Of a stretch of DNA of 64,000 bases, positions 35,404 through 44,167 are shown piece by piece. The DNA comes from Cellulomonas chitinilytica. Lineage in GTDB: Bacteria; Actinomycetota; Actinomycetes; Actinomycetales; Cellulomonadaceae. The position numbers and the translations under genes were made by a program. The stretch lies in NCBI RefSeq assembly GCF_016862675.1, contig NZ_BONK01000002.1:1-64000 (forward strand), read 5' to 3'. Position 1 is the stretch's first letter, and every line of letters starts with the position of its first letter. The notes under the pieces are model-generated. The model had not been told where the DNA came from. It saw nothing but the letters and a program-made list of their open reading frames with translations, and did not search any database.

Positions 35404-35445
35404 TGACGGCAGCCCAGTCCCCTCGTGGGGGCTGGGCTGCTGTCG
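35404..35445. terminator. Second, longer terminator hairpin after glnA
   Basis: An inverted repeat of up to 19 pairs, including a few G-T wobbles, closes on the loop TCGT and ends in TGTCGTGTTG. The tandem arrangement suggests efficient termination of the highly expressed glnA. From 35446 to 35660 I see no gene, only the 5' region of the lipoprotein. Confidence 0.75.
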
Positions 35446-35660
35446 TGTTGCGGGATCGGTGCGGGTGGGCTGAGCACGACGGCCGACGCAGTCACGACAT
35501 GTGGGTCGTGCTGACGGCGGGACAGGTTCTGGCCAGGTTCGCCTTGGGTCCTGACGCGAGCTGTCGATGGGGTGCGATGCGTGGCCGCGCTCTCTTCGCG
35601 GGTCCACGCGTCTCCTCACCCCGGATCGGGGTGGCACCGTCGATCAAGGAGGGACACCTC

Positions 35661-36281
35661 ATGCCGAGGATCACGCCCACGAAGCGGCCTGTCGTCCACG
35701 CCGCCGCTGCTGCGGCGGTCATCGGCCTGACGGCTGGCGTCCTCGCCGGCTGCTCCAGCCCGGACGACAGGACGCCCGAGGCGGAGCCCGCTGCGTCTGC
35801 GGCACCGGTCACCGCATCCGCACCTGCTGTGGTCGAAGCTGGTGCACCGGTGACGGCCGACCAGCCGCTGCCCGAGTACACCAAGGCGTACGAGCTCGCC
35901 GACGGCACGTCCGTCGCCGTCGTCAAGGACCAGCCGCTGCCGGCGCCCGTCCTCGCCGAGGTCCAGGCGCAGGTCCAGGCGGCAATGTCGACGGCACTCG
36001 CCGCAGGCTCGGACGAGTCGATCTGGGCGCAGACCCACGACGCCAGCAAGCAGCTCAGCGGCCGCGTCGGGAGTGCGACCGGCAAGAGGGTGCTGATCGT
36101 CTACCCCGCCGTCGGCATGCTGGAAGGCGAGAACGTGGAGAACAACCATCGCGTCTGGATTCCGCGCGACGTCCCCGGCGGCGGCTCGAACACCCAGCAG
36201 GGGGCCGTCGACGCCGCGAATGCGTACGTCGCCTCTCAGGCCGACCCCGACGAGTGGGTGGTCATCGTCGCCTCAGAGTGA
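35661..36281 (+). CDS. Secreted lipoprotein of unknown function
   Basis: The 206-residue lipoprotein has a signal peptide with basic start (MPRITPTKRP), an Ala-rich core and the lipobox VLAGCS (Cys at about residue 31). A low-complexity Ala/Pro/Val linker (about residues 40-75) follows, then a compact domain with YTKAYELADGTSVAVV, KRVLIVYPAVGML, and a C-terminal WVVIVASE. I do not recognise the domain. ATG 35661 has AAGGAGGG upstream, a strong site. Its direct neighbours do not suggest a role. Confidence 0.78.
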   Translation: MPRITPTKRPVVHAAAAAAVIGLTAGVLAGCSSPDDRTPEAEPAASAAPVTASAPAVVEAGAPVTADQPLPEYTKAYELADGTSVAVVKDQPLPAPVLAEVQAQVQAAMSTALAAGSDESIWAQTHDASKQLSGRVGSATGKRVLIVYPAVGMLEGENVENNHRVWIPRDVPGGGSNTQQGAVDAANAYVASQADPDEWVVIVASE

Positions 36282-36509
36282 TTCGCTCCGAGCCCCCGAC
36301 GGGTACGTCGTGCTGTGCAGTTCTGCTCGCAGCCGATGCACACGCCGTGCATCCGGGGTCCACCCTCCACAGCCGCTGGAGCCGGCCACGGCGGCCGCCC
36401 CGGTGGCCGTGCCGCACGGTCGAGCGCCCGGCGGGGCCGGTCGGGGGAACTTGGCGCCTCGGAGCACCGGCGGCGGCCGGAACGCGGTGGGTGTGTCCGA
36501 GGGGCCCGC

Positions 36510-36515
36510 TACTGT
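36510..36515 (+). promoter_or_regulatory. Leaderless -10 hexamer TACTGT (SWIM-MoxR operon)
   Basis: TACTGT ends 7 bases before GTG 36523 and is the only promoter-like signal seen for the five-gene operon. The rest of the 241-bp gap 36282-36522 shows nothing else. Confidence 0.5.
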
Positions 36516-36522
36516 CACGGCC

Positions 36523-37824
36523 GTGCCGATGACGTGGACCGCCGAGCAGGTGCTCGCGCTTGCGCCGGATGCCGCGTCGGTCGCCGCGGGCCGCAAGCTC
36601 GCCGCACCCGGCCCATGGACCCAGACGGGCGCCAGCGACTCCCCGGCCGCGGTGTGGGGTCTGGCCGCAGGGTCCGGGAAGAACCCGTACGTCACCGTGG
36701 TCGACCTCGCAGGTCCGGCGTTCTCGTGCTCGTGCCCGTCGCGCAAGTTCCCGTGCAAGCACGCGCTCGGACTGCTCCTGCTGTGGTCGGCGGGGGCCGT
36801 CCCTGGGGCCTCCGAGCCTGCTGAGTTCGCGGCGACGTGGCTGGAGTCTCGCGCGGCCCGGGCGGAGAAGGCGGCGTCCCCGGCGAGGACGACGGACCCG
36901 GCCGCCGCAGCGCAGCGTGCCGAGCGGCGTGCGGACCGGGTGGCCGGCGGTGTCGCCGACCTGAGGCGGTGGCTGCGCGACCAGGTGGCCGCGGGGCTGG
37001 CCGGGGCCGACCGTGCGGGGTACCGGCCGTACGAGCAGGTCGCTGCACGCCTCGTCGACGCGCAGGCCCCCGGCCTGGCCGACGTCGTCCGCCGGCTGCC
37101 GTCGGTCGCCGCCTCCGGGGAGGGCTGGGCCGGACGCCTGCTCGACGAGCTCGCGATGCTGCACGTCCTGCTCGAGGCGCACGAGCGGGTCGACGACCTG
37201 ACGCCCGAGCTGGCCGCGGTGGTGCGACGTCACGTCGGGTACCCGACGAAGGCGGAGGACGTCCTCGCGACCCCGGCCGTCCGGGACACGTGGGTGGTGC
37301 TCGCCCAGTCCGACAGCCTCGAGGGGAGGCTGGCCGTGCGCCGCGTCCACCTGCACGGTCGGGCCACCGCCCGGAACCTTGCCGTGGTGTCCTTCGCTCC
37401 CGCGAACCAACCGCTGGACACGTCGCTGCTGGTCGGGTCGGAGCTCGACGCGGACGTGCACACCTACCCCGGCGACCCGCTGCGCGCCCTCGTCGGTACC
37501 CGGCACGCCGACCCGGTCCCCGCCACGACGCCTCCCGCCGCCGTGGAGTTGGGCGAGCTCGCGCGGGTGTGGTCGGCTGCGCTCGAGGTGGACCCGTGGG
37601 CGTTCGCGGTCCCGGTGGTGACGGGCCCGGTGACGGTGGGGACGGACGGCGGCCGGTGGTGGCTGACCGACGGTGCCGTGACCGTCCCCGTCGCCGCGGG
37701 CGCCCAGCCGTGGAGCCTGCTGGTCGCGTCCGGCGGCGACCCGGTCGTCCTGGTGGCCGACCAGACCCCCACGGGTCTGGCCCCGCGGGCCGCCTGGACG
37801 AGCGACGGGCTGGTGCGGCTGTGA
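36523..37824 (+). CDS. SWIM zinc-finger protein (YehQ-like)
   Basis: The 433-residue protein has an N-terminal SWIM zinc finger, C69-x-C71-x6-C78-x-H80, in FSCSCPSRKFPCKHALGL. A helical stretch rich in Ala/Arg (about residues 105-150) and a beta-rich C-terminal half follow. SWIM domains bind nucleic acid or protein. It is first in a five-gene operon with DUF5691, MoxR ATPase, DUF5682 and VWA genes, like E. coli YehQ in yehLMPQ. Its stop overlaps the next start by 4 bases. The start could also be ATG 36529; GTG 36523 fits the leaderless signal. Confidence 0.88.
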   Translation: MPMTWTAEQVLALAPDAASVAAGRKLAAPGPWTQTGASDSPAAVWGLAAGSGKNPYVTVVDLAGPAFSCSCPSRKFPCKHALGLLLLWSAGAVPGASEPAEFAATWLESRAARAEKAASPARTTDPAAAAQRAERRADRVAGGVADLRRWLRDQVAAGLAGADRAGYRPYEQVAARLVDAQAPGLADVVRRLPSVAASGEGWAGRLLDELAMLHVLLEAHERVDDLTPELAAVVRRHVGYPTKAEDVLATPAVRDTWVVLAQSDSLEGRLAVRRVHLHGRATARNLAVVSFAPANQPLDTSLLVGSELDADVHTYPGDPLRALVGTRHADPVPATTPPAAVELGELARVWSAALEVDPWAFAVPVVTGPVTVGTDGGRWWLTDGAVTVPVAAGAQPWSLLVASGGDPVVLVADQTPTGLAPRAAWTSDGLVRL

Positions 37825-39371
37825 GCGCCGACCTGACCACGGCCGCCCTGCTGGGCACCGACCGCAACCCCGGCCCCCACCCCGTGGGTGACGAGCTGCT
37901 GGCTGCGGCCCTGAGCCGGCTCCCCGCCCGCGAGGATCCTGCGACCGCGCTGCTCGACGTGGCCGCGCTCGCCGCCGTCGCCCGGCGCGCCTCCACGTCC
38001 GGCACCGAGGCCGGGACGGTCCGTGCGCCGGCCCCGACGGAGACCCGACAGCTGTGCGCTCCCGCAGCCGCGGCCCGGTTGCGTGGTCTGCTCGCCGCCG
38101 GCAAGGAGTCGTGGGACCTGCTCGAGCTGTGGCTGGCCACCGCCGCAGGCAACGGCCTGCGGGTTCCCCCCGGAGTGCTCGTGCCCCTCCTGGACGCGGC
38201 TGCGGCGGCCGGCGACCGGGACGGGCTCCGCACCGCCGCGCTGGCGGTCTCAGGCGAGCGTGGCCGGTGGATCACCCCGCAGAACCCCGCCTGGCACGGG
38301 CTGGTCGCCGCCCCGCGGCCGGGGGTCGACGCGATCGTCACCGACGACGACCCGACCTGGGTGCACGGGACCGCGGACGAGCGGGCGGCATGGCTGAGTG
38401 CCGCCCGGTCCCTGGACCCCGCGGGCGCTCGGTCGCTCGTCGCGGGCGCCTGGGCGAAGGCGAACGCGAACGAGCGTGCCACGTTCGCGCGTGCGCTGGA
38501 GGTGGGGGTGACCCCGGACGACGAGGAGCTCCTGGCCTCGGCGCTGAGCGACCGGTCGGTGGCGGTGCGGACGGCAGCCGTCCGGACGCTCGCGCACCTG
38601 CCGTCGTCGGCGTTCGTCCGGCACTGCACCGACCGAGCACTCGCGTGCGTGACCGTCTCCCGCACGCTGCTGCGTGAGCACCTGGTGATGGAGCTTCCCG
38701 AGCCGGAGAAGGGCGACCCGTTCGCGGCGCCGTACTCCAGCCCGAAGGCGGTGGCGGTGACCCAGATGCTCGGGCTCCCCGCGGGCGTGGGTGCGAAGGC
38801 CGACCTGCTGACCAGGCTCGTCGAGGTGGTCCCCCTGTCCGCGTGGACGGCGCACCTCGGCAAGGAGCCGCGCACTCTGGTGCAGCTGGCGATCGCGGCG
38901 AACGCCCGCCCGCTCCTGCAGGGGTGGGCGGTCGCGACGGAGCGGGAGCACGACGCGGCCTGGGCGCACGCCCTGCTGGTCCTCGTGGGGGCGAGGTCGA
39001 TCTCGGCCGACCTGGCACGGATCCTGCCTCCTGAGGCGCAGCTCGACGTCTTCCGCGCGACGGTGAGCGCTGCCCCCGCCGGGTACGAGGGACATCCGGC
39101 GGTGGCCGCGTACCTCGCGCAGCTGCCGGCCCCGTGGACGGACGACCTCACCGCGCAGGTCGCCACGTGGGTCGGGGGCCAGCCTTCCGAGAAGTCGTGG
39201 ACCCCCATCCACACCAGCGAGCAGCTGGGCCTGGCCGCACCCCCGACGGCGCGGTCCGAGTCCGTGATCCGGGCGGCCGCCGCTCGGGCCGCCGAGAACG
39301 TCTCTCGGGCCCTGACCCGGGCGGCCGACGCCGTCCACCAACGCCGCACGATCATCGAGGAGCTCACGTGA
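37821..39371 (+). CDS. DUF5691-type protein, SWIM-MoxR operon
   Basis: The 516-residue protein is almost all helical and resembles a HEAT-like repeat protein in its C-terminal two thirds, for example SDRSVAVRTAAVRTLAHLPSSAF. No catalytic motif is seen. I assign it to DUF5691 by its position and general look, because this family regularly follows the SWIM gene in such operons. It is likely a scaffold or adaptor for the MoxR/VWA pair. GTGA overlaps join it to both neighbours. Confidence 0.75.
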   Translation: MSADLTTAALLGTDRNPGPHPVGDELLAAALSRLPAREDPATALLDVAALAAVARRASTSGTEAGTVRAPAPTETRQLCAPAAAARLRGLLAAGKESWDLLELWLATAAGNGLRVPPGVLVPLLDAAAAAGDRDGLRTAALAVSGERGRWITPQNPAWHGLVAAPRPGVDAIVTDDDPTWVHGTADERAAWLSAARSLDPAGARSLVAGAWAKANANERATFARALEVGVTPDDEELLASALSDRSVAVRTAAVRTLAHLPSSAFVRHCTDRALACVTVSRTLLREHLVMELPEPEKGDPFAAPYSSPKAVAVTQMLGLPAGVGAKADLLTRLVEVVPLSAWTAHLGKEPRTLVQLAIAANARPLLQGWAVATEREHDAAWAHALLVLVGARSISADLARILPPEAQLDVFRATVSAAPAGYEGHPAVAAYLAQLPAPWTDDLTAQVATWVGGQPSEKSWTPIHTSEQLGLAAPPTARSESVIRAAAARAAENVSRALTRAADAVHQRRTIIEELT

Positions 39372-40459
39372 CCGACACCGCCGACCTGCTGCGCCCGCAC
39401 GCCGAGCAGGCGTTCGCGCACGAGCTCGCCGCCCTGGCCGCGGCCGACGACAGGCCGCGACCGCCGGCGTGGCACCTGTCCCCGTGGGCGGTCGTCACGT
39501 ACCTGCTCGGTGGGGCGCTGGCCGACGGCACCGTCATCTCGCCGAAGTACGTCGGACCGCGCCGTCTCGTCGAGGTCGCTGTCGCCACCCTCGCGACCGA
39601 CCGGGCGCTGCTGCTGCTCGGCGTGCCGGGCACGGCCAAGACGTGGGTGTCCGAGCACCTCGCAGCAGCGGTCTGCGGGCGGTCGACCCTCGTCGTGCAG
39701 GGCACGTCCGGGACCGGGGAGGACGCCATCCGGTACGGGTGGAACTACGCCCGTCTCCTGGCGGAGGGCCCGACGCAGGCCGCGGTGGTCCCGTCGCCGG
39801 TGATGACCGCGATGCGGGAGGCGTCGATCGCCCGCGTCGAGGAGCTGACCCGCATCCCGTCGGACGTGCAGGACGCGCTGATCACGATCCTGTCGGAGAA
39901 GTCGCTCCCGGTTCCCGAGCTCGGCACCGAGGTCCAGGCCGCGAAGGGGTTCAACGTCATCGCGACCGCGAACGACCGCGACCGCGGCGTCAACGAGCTG
40001 TCGTCCGCGCTGCGGCGCCGGTTCAACACCGTCGTCCTGCCGCTGCCGGCGACGGCCGCGGAGGAGATCGACATCGTGACGCGCCGCGTCGCACAGCTCG
40101 GCAAGGCGCTCGAGCTGCCGCCGGTGCCCGCGGCCGCCGAGGAGATCGCTCGGGTCGTGACCGTCTTCCGTGAGCTGCGCTCCGGCCGCACGGAGGACGG
40201 GCGCACCGCGGTGAAGTCGCCGTCCGGCACCATGTCGACCGCCGAGGCCATCTCCGTCGTCACGAACGGCCTCGCACTTGCGGCGCACTTCGGCGACGGG
40301 GTCCTGCGGTCCTCGGACGTGGCGGCCGGCATCCTCGGCGCCGTCGTGAAGGACCCGTCGTCGGACACCGTCGCGTGGACCGAGTACCTCGAGGCGGTGG
40401 TCCGGGAACGGCGCGACTGGGCGGACTTCTACCGTGCGTGCCGTGAGGTCACCGCATGA
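39368..40459 (+). CDS. MoxR-type AAA+ ATPase (YehL-like)
   Basis: The 363-residue AAA+ ATPase has Walker A GVPGTAKT (residues 85-92, Lys91). A loop (VQGTSGTGEDAIRYGWNY) follows, then a helical region ending in the SDVQDALITILSEKSLPVPE insert typical of MoxR proteins, the sensor-1 sequence VIATANDRDRGVNEL and the arginine finger region SALRRRFNTVVLPLP. MoxR ATPases remodel or mature protein complexes together with a VWA partner, and the last gene of this operon encodes one. The classic Walker B acidic pair lies in a divergent SIARVEELTRIP. Confidence 0.92.
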   Translation: MTDTADLLRPHAEQAFAHELAALAAADDRPRPPAWHLSPWAVVTYLLGGALADGTVISPKYVGPRRLVEVAVATLATDRALLLLGVPGTAKTWVSEHLAAAVCGRSTLVVQGTSGTGEDAIRYGWNYARLLAEGPTQAAVVPSPVMTAMREASIARVEELTRIPSDVQDALITILSEKSLPVPELGTEVQAAKGFNVIATANDRDRGVNELSSALRRRFNTVVLPLPATAAEEIDIVTRRVAQLGKALELPPVPAAAEEIARVVTVFRELRSGRTEDGRTAVKSPSGTMSTAEAISVVTNGLALAAHFGDGVLRSSDVAAGILGAVVKDPSSDTVAWTEYLEAVVRERRDWADFYRACREVTA

Positions 40460-42741
40460 CGGACCTCTCCCCCGTCCCGTCGGCGACAGCCGCGGCGCCG
40501 CGGGTCGAGGTCATGGGCGTGCGCCACCACGGCCCCGGATCCGCCCGGGCGGTCGCGCGCGCCCTGGACGAGCTGGAGCCCGACGTGGTGCTCGTCGAGG
40601 GTCCGGCGGACTGCGACCACCTGATCGAGTTCCTGACCGGGGCCCGGCTGACCCCGCCGGTCGCGCTGCTGGCCGCGGTGGCCGACGACCCGGGCACGTC
40701 CGCGTTCTGGCCGTTCGCGTCCTTCTCGCCGGAGTGGCAGGCCCTGAGGTGGGCCACGGAGCGTGGGGTTCCGGCGCGGTTCATCGACCTGCCTGCGGGC
40801 GTCACGCTCGCCGCCCGGCCCGCTGCCGTCGTGCCGGTCGAGGACGAGGACGACGAGCAGGACGACGGGCCGACGTCCCCCGCGGGCGTGCGACACGACC
40901 CGATCGCCGCGCTCGCGGCCGCCGGCGGGTACGACGACCCGGAGCGCTGGTGGGAGGACGTCGTCGAGTCCCGCACCGAGCACCCGACCCCGTTCAGCTC
41001 CATCACCGCGGCGATGGTCGAGCTGCGCGCCGCCGCCCCTGAGCTGGACGCGCACGAGGCCCGCCGCGAGGCGCACATGCGCCAGCAGGTCCGCGCCGCC
41101 CTGAAGGCCGGGCATCAGCGGGTCGCGGTCGTCTGCGGCGCGTGGCACGCCCCCGCCCTCAGCGGCAAGCTCCCGCCGGCGACCGGCGACGCGAAGCTGC
41201 TGGCCGGGATGCCCAGGAAGAAGGTCACCCTGACGTGGGTGCCGTGGACCGCGTCGCGGCTCGCGCGGGCGGCGGGGTACGGCGCGGGCATCACGTCCCC
41301 GGGCTGGTACGAGCACCTGTTCACCACGCAGGACGACGTCATCGCGTCCTGGCTCGTGCAGGTCGGTGCCGCCCTGCGGGACAAGGACCTCCCGGTGTCC
41401 TCGGCGCACGTCATCGAGGCGGTCCGTCTGGCCGACGCCCTCGCGACCGTCCGGGGCCGCCACGTCGCCGGTCTCGCCGAGGTCACCGAGGCGACCCGGG
41501 CCGTGCTGTGCGACGGGGACGACAGCCTCGTCCAGCACGTCACCGCGCAGCTCGTCGTGGGCGAGCGCCTCGGGGAGGTCGCCGCGGACGTGCCGACCGT
41601 CCCCCTGGACGCCGACCTGCGCGCGACCGCCAAGCGGCTGCGGCTCGCCTTCTCCGCGGCACCCAAGGCGCTCGACCTGGACCTGCGGCGCGACACCGAC
41701 CTCGTCCGGTCCCGGCTGCTGCACCGCCTGACCCTGCTCGGCATCGGGTGGGGCGATCTCGACGCGGCCCGGTCCCGCAGCACCGGGACGTTCCGTGAGG
41801 CGTGGACGCTGCTGTGGCGGCCCGAGCTGTCGGTCGCGGTCGTCGAGGCGGCGCAGTGGGGAACGACCGTGCAGTCCGCTGCGACCGCCCGGTGCATCGA
41901 GCGGGCCGCGACCGGCGACCTGAGCGAGCTCACCGCGCTCCTGGAGGTCGCGCTCCTGGCCGACCTGCCCGCGGCCGCCAGCCCCTTGCTCACCCGGGTC
42001 GACGAGCAGGCCGCGCACGACGGCGACATCGCCCGTCTGATGGCGGCTCTCCCGCCGCTGGTGCGCGCTCACCGGTACTCCGACGTGCGCGGGACCTCGA
42101 CGGCCGAGCTCGCCCGCGTCACGGACTCGCTGGTGGTCCGCATCTGCGCCGGGCTCCCTGCCGCGGTCACGGGGATCGACGACGACGCCGCCACCGTCAT
42201 GCGCGGCCACGTCGACGCCACGCACGCGGCGGTCCGGCTGCGGGCCGACGACGACGGCACGCGCACCTGGCACGCGACGCTGCGCGCCCTCGCGGACCGG
42301 CCCGACATCTCCGGTGCGCTCACCGGCCGCGCGACCCGGCTGCTGCTCGATGCCGGAGAGCTCGACGTGGCGGACGTGCGTGCGCGTGTGGGGGTGCACC
42401 TGTCGTACGGCACCCCGGCTCGCGCGCAGGCGGCCTGGGTCGACGGATTCCTGGCCGGCGGCGGCCTGCTGCTCGCGCACGACCGCGCGCTGCTGGCGGT
42501 CGTGGACGACTGGGTGGCGACCCTGCCCGCCGCCGCTTTCACCGACGTCCTGCCGATGCTGCGGCGCACCTTCGGCGCGATGCCGCCGGCGGAGCGCCGC
42601 AACGTCGGCGACGCCGCCAGAGCGCTGACGACGGGCACGATCACCGGTGCGGGAGCCGCGCCGCCCGGGACCGTGCTCGACCCTGATCTGGTCGCCGGTC
42701 CGGTGCGGACCGTGGCGCTGCTGCTGGGAGCGAGGCTGTGA
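40456..42741 (+). CDS. DUF5682-type protein (YehM-like)
   Basis: The 761-residue protein opens with VEVMGVRHHGPGSARAVARA and VVLVEGPADCDHLIEF. This is the start of DUF5682, which looks like an EreA/TraB/ChaN-type domain with conserved His and Glu. A later VAVVCGAWHAPAL is the paired His motif. About 500 residues of helical sequence follow, with YDTDLVRSRLLHRL-like and VDEQAAHDGDIARLMAALPP regions. The function is unknown. ATG 40456 and its stop overlap both neighbours by 4 bases. Enzyme or peptidase activity is possible but not shown. Confidence 0.82.
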   Translation: MTDLSPVPSATAAAPRVEVMGVRHHGPGSARAVARALDELEPDVVLVEGPADCDHLIEFLTGARLTPPVALLAAVADDPGTSAFWPFASFSPEWQALRWATERGVPARFIDLPAGVTLAARPAAVVPVEDEDDEQDDGPTSPAGVRHDPIAALAAAGGYDDPERWWEDVVESRTEHPTPFSSITAAMVELRAAAPELDAHEARREAHMRQQVRAALKAGHQRVAVVCGAWHAPALSGKLPPATGDAKLLAGMPRKKVTLTWVPWTASRLARAAGYGAGITSPGWYEHLFTTQDDVIASWLVQVGAALRDKDLPVSSAHVIEAVRLADALATVRGRHVAGLAEVTEATRAVLCDGDDSLVQHVTAQLVVGERLGEVAADVPTVPLDADLRATAKRLRLAFSAAPKALDLDLRRDTDLVRSRLLHRLTLLGIGWGDLDAARSRSTGTFREAWTLLWRPELSVAVVEAAQWGTTVQSAATARCIERAATGDLSELTALLEVALLADLPAAASPLLTRVDEQAAHDGDIARLMAALPPLVRAHRYSDVRGTSTAELARVTDSLVVRICAGLPAAVTGIDDDAATVMRGHVDATHAAVRLRADDDGTRTWHATLRALADRPDISGALTGRATRLLLDAGELDVADVRARVGVHLSYGTPARAQAAWVDGFLAGGGLLLAHDRALLAVVDDWVATLPAAAFTDVLPMLRRTFGAMPPAERRNVGDAARALTTGTITGAGAAPPGTVLDPDLVAGPVRTVALLLGARL

Positions 42742-43940
42742 GCGAGGACGTGAGCGAGGACGTGGAGGTCCGGACCGAGCGCGTCGACGAGACGACCCGG
42801 CTGCGGCGGTGGCGGCTCCTGCTCGGCGACGCGGGTGGCGTCGACGCGTCGCTCGGCAAGGACGAGGCGGCGATGGACGGCGCTCTTGCCGCGCTGTACG
42901 ACGCCGACGGGCGCGGCGACGGCAACGGCACCGGGTCGTCCGGTCAGCGGTCCGCCGGCCTCGGCGGCTCCGCTCCCCGGGTCGCGAAGTGGCTCGGGGA
43001 CATCCGCACGTACTTCCCGACCTCGGTCGTCGAAGTCATGCAGCGCGACGCCGTCGACCGGCTCGGGCTCCGGCGGCTGCTGCTCGAACCCGAGCTGCTC
43101 GCGTCCGTGCAGCCGGACGTGTCGCTCGTGTCGACGCTCATCTCCCTGAACCGGCAGCTTCCGGAGCAGACCCGCGCCACCGCACGGCAGGTCGTCGCGA
43201 CGGTGGTCAAGGAGATCGAGAGGCGCATCGCGGCCGCGACGAAGTCGGCGGTCACGGGGGCGCTGCGCCGGGACCGCACCCACCGTCCGAGGCCGGGCGA
43301 CATCGACTGGGACGCGACGATCCGTGCCAACCTGCGTCACTACCTGCCCGAGTACCGCACGGTGGTCCCGGCGAGGCTCGTGGGCCGTTCCCGCGCGCAC
43401 CAGGTCGTCGCCCGCGACGTCGTGCTGGCCATCGACCAGTCGGGATCCATGGCCGAGTCCGTCGTGTACGCGTCGGTGTTCGGTGCGGTGCTGGCGTCGA
43501 TGCGGGCCCTGCGCACGTCGTTGGTGGTGTTCGACACCGCTGTCGTGGACCTGACCGACAAGCTGTCCGACCCGGTGGACGTCCTGTTCGGCACGCAGCT
43601 CGGCGGCGGCACGGACATCAACGGGGCCATCGCGTACGCCCAGAGCCTGGTCCGGCGGCCCGCGGACACGCTGTTCGTGCTCATCTCGGACCTGTACGAG
43701 GGCGGTGTCCGGGACGAGATGCTGCGGCGGGTCGCGTCCATGCAGGCGTCCGGGGTGCAGGTCGTCGTGCTGCTCGCGCTGTCGGACTCGGGGGCCCCGT
43801 CGTACGACCGGGAGAACGCCGCCGCGCTGGCGGCTCTCGGTGTGCCCGCGTTCGCGTGCACGCCCGACCGGTTCCCCGAGCTGCTTGCCGTCGCGCTCGC
43901 GAAGGGTGATGTCGCGGGGTGGGCCGCCAAGCTCGGCTGA
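42738..43940 (+). CDS. VWA-domain protein (YehP-like)
   Basis: The 400-residue protein has an N-terminal helical region (about residues 1-220) and a C-terminal von Willebrand A domain. The metal-ion site is intact: DQSGSM (Asp233), GGGTDINGAI with its Thr, and ISDLYEGG with its Asp. This matches the VWA partner of MoxR AAA+ ATPases. It is the last gene of the operon; 227 bases then follow before the galactanase. The MIDAS likely binds a protein client. Confidence 0.92.
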   Translation: MSEDVSEDVEVRTERVDETTRLRRWRLLLGDAGGVDASLGKDEAAMDGALAALYDADGRGDGNGTGSSGQRSAGLGGSAPRVAKWLGDIRTYFPTSVVEVMQRDAVDRLGLRRLLLEPELLASVQPDVSLVSTLISLNRQLPEQTRATARQVVATVVKEIERRIAAATKSAVTGALRRDRTHRPRPGDIDWDATIRANLRHYLPEYRTVVPARLVGRSRAHQVVARDVVLAIDQSGSMAESVVYASVFGAVLASMRALRTSLVVFDTAVVDLTDKLSDPVDVLFGTQLGGGTDINGAIAYAQSLVRRPADTLFVLISDLYEGGVRDEMLRRVASMQASGVQVVVLLALSDSGAPSYDRENAAALAALGVPAFACTPDRFPELLAVALAKGDVAGWAAKLG

Positions 43941-44027
43941 CCTGTGATCGTTCTCAGGCCGCGCGAGGACTGCTGAGGCCGCGTTGCCGCCTGTACACGC
44001 ACCCTTTCGCCATGCCCGAGCACGGTC

Positions 44028-44033
44028 TACTGT
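44028..44033 (+). promoter_or_regulatory. Possible -10 element of the galactanase gene (TACTGT)
   Basis: TACTGT has TTTCGC 17 bases upstream as a poor -35 and would give a leader of about 130 bases. Otherwise the 227-bp gap 43941-44167 holds only the ribosome-binding site AAGGGAG. I found no inverted repeat of the CebR type. Confidence 0.3.
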
Positions 44034-44167
44034 GAGCGTGCACAGGGTCGGCGCGTCGATCCACCCGCATCCGTTCGGCATCGCCGGAGCATGACGCCTC
44101 CGGCCGGGGGCCAGTCCCCCGCGCTCCGCCCTGCCCCACCCCAGGACGACAATCAAGGGAGATTGCC

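Noticed and set aside
36692..40288. 1198-codon ORF on the minus strand across the SWIM operon
   Set aside because: It is a shadow of well-supported plus-strand genes and shows no protein-family motif.
43941..44167. CebR-type operator upstream of the galactanase
   Set aside because: I looked for a TGGGAGCGCTCCCA-like inverted repeat, known from cellulase genes, and found none.
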